Shown here: in pieces, positions 21,393 to 21,512 of the stretch
Layout of the letters: each line of letters starts with the position of its first letter
Numbering within the stretch: position 1 is the first letter of the stretch
Assembly: GCA_026390285.1 (NCBI GenBank)
Contig: JAPLGH010000180.1
Location: forward strand, 1-21,512
Reading direction: 5' to 3'
From: Caldisericota bacterium
GTDB taxonomy: Bacteria > Caldisericota > Caldisericia > Cryosericales > Cryosericaceae
Length of the DNA: 21,512 nucleotides
The notes under the pieces: model-generated
Database searches by the model: none
Seen by the model: the letters and a program-made list of their open reading frames with translations, nothing else
What the model was told of the DNA's origin: nothing
Position numbers and translations under genes: made by a program

Positions 21393-21512
21393 CTATCGGC
21401 TGGTGACGTACCCGCTGCCAAGCCGCTTGGATTCGTACAGGCGATCGTCAGCCAGTTTGACGAGGTCCTCTGCGGAGGAATCACTGATGCTGCCGGAGAT
21501 GCCGGCAGAGAA
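21393..21512 (-). CDS. GGDEF (diguanylate cyclase) protein, C-terminal end only
   Basis: The last 39 residues of a minus-strand gene that continues beyond the window; the stop TAG is at 21395-21393. The sequence FSAGISGS followed by SAEDLVKLADDRLYESKRLGSGYV is the standard C-terminal end of GGDEF domains (SxGIS...LL..AD.ALY.AK..G...V). The catalytic GG(D/E)EF loop and any sensor domain are outside the window, so whether it makes cyclic di-GMP cannot be judged. Confidence 0.8.
   Translation of the reverse strand, partial: FSAGISGSISDSSAEDLVKLADDRLYESKRLGSGYVTSR

Overview
The window is about 21.5 kb of GC-rich bacterial DNA (roughly 60% G+C by eye), gene-dense and mostly housekeeping or signalling. 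No phage, transposase, CRISPR array, rRNA or tRNA gene was seen. The organism cannot be named from this alone. TTAACA-type 11-bp Pho boxes, lipoprotein PstS proteins, copper-amine-oxidase-type 'stalk' domains and a sigma/DUF5666-type pair are features I associate with Firmicutes-like or deep-branching monoderm lineages. A GC-rich candidate phylum (for example a Caldisericota relative) is a low-confidence guess.

Region 1 (1-7873, plus strand) is a Pho regulon. It holds the 3' end of a PhoR-like histidine kinase coupled by ATGA to a divergent PstS lipoprotein. Next comes a PstS fused behind two stalk domains, then a canonical PstS lipoprotein leading pstC-pstA-pstB-phoU. Two matching Pho-box/-10 arrangements precede the second and third pstS genes, so there are probably three transcription units under PhoP/PhoR control. 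Region 2 (7888-10357, plus) is a strong hairpin, a promoter and a threonine synthase-homoserine dehydrogenase operon.

Region 3 (10365-16893, minus) holds an unrecognised membrane protein, REP-like palindromes, a two-gene exonuclease operon (PolB-exo-like plus DnaQ-like), and a radical SAM protein with an unusual CX3CX3C motif. It ends with an ECF sigma factor overlapping a membrane-anchored multi-DUF5666 protein. That protein is broken in this sequence by two tandem duplications of 29 and 59 bp; removing both restores one 596-codon frame.

Region 4 (17148-19360, minus) is a pair of closely related D-2-hydroxyacid dehydrogenases, each behind the same 21-bp promoter/operator-like block. Region 5 (19553-21512) holds a leaderless 2'-5' RNA ligase-like gene, a small Cys-rich zinc-ribbon protein, and a 230-bp non-coding stretch. 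That stretch has two perfect DnaA boxes, a near match and a series of short inverted repeats (candidate replication origin or other DnaA-bound locus). It is followed by leaderless rlmH, more REP-like repeats and the 3' end of a GGDEF gene.

The best leads are the DnaA-box locus at 20560-20789, the three-way PstS diversification with a stalk fusion, the frame-broken sigma-linked repeat protein, the CX3CX3C radical SAM protein and the duplicated dehydrogenase/operator pair.
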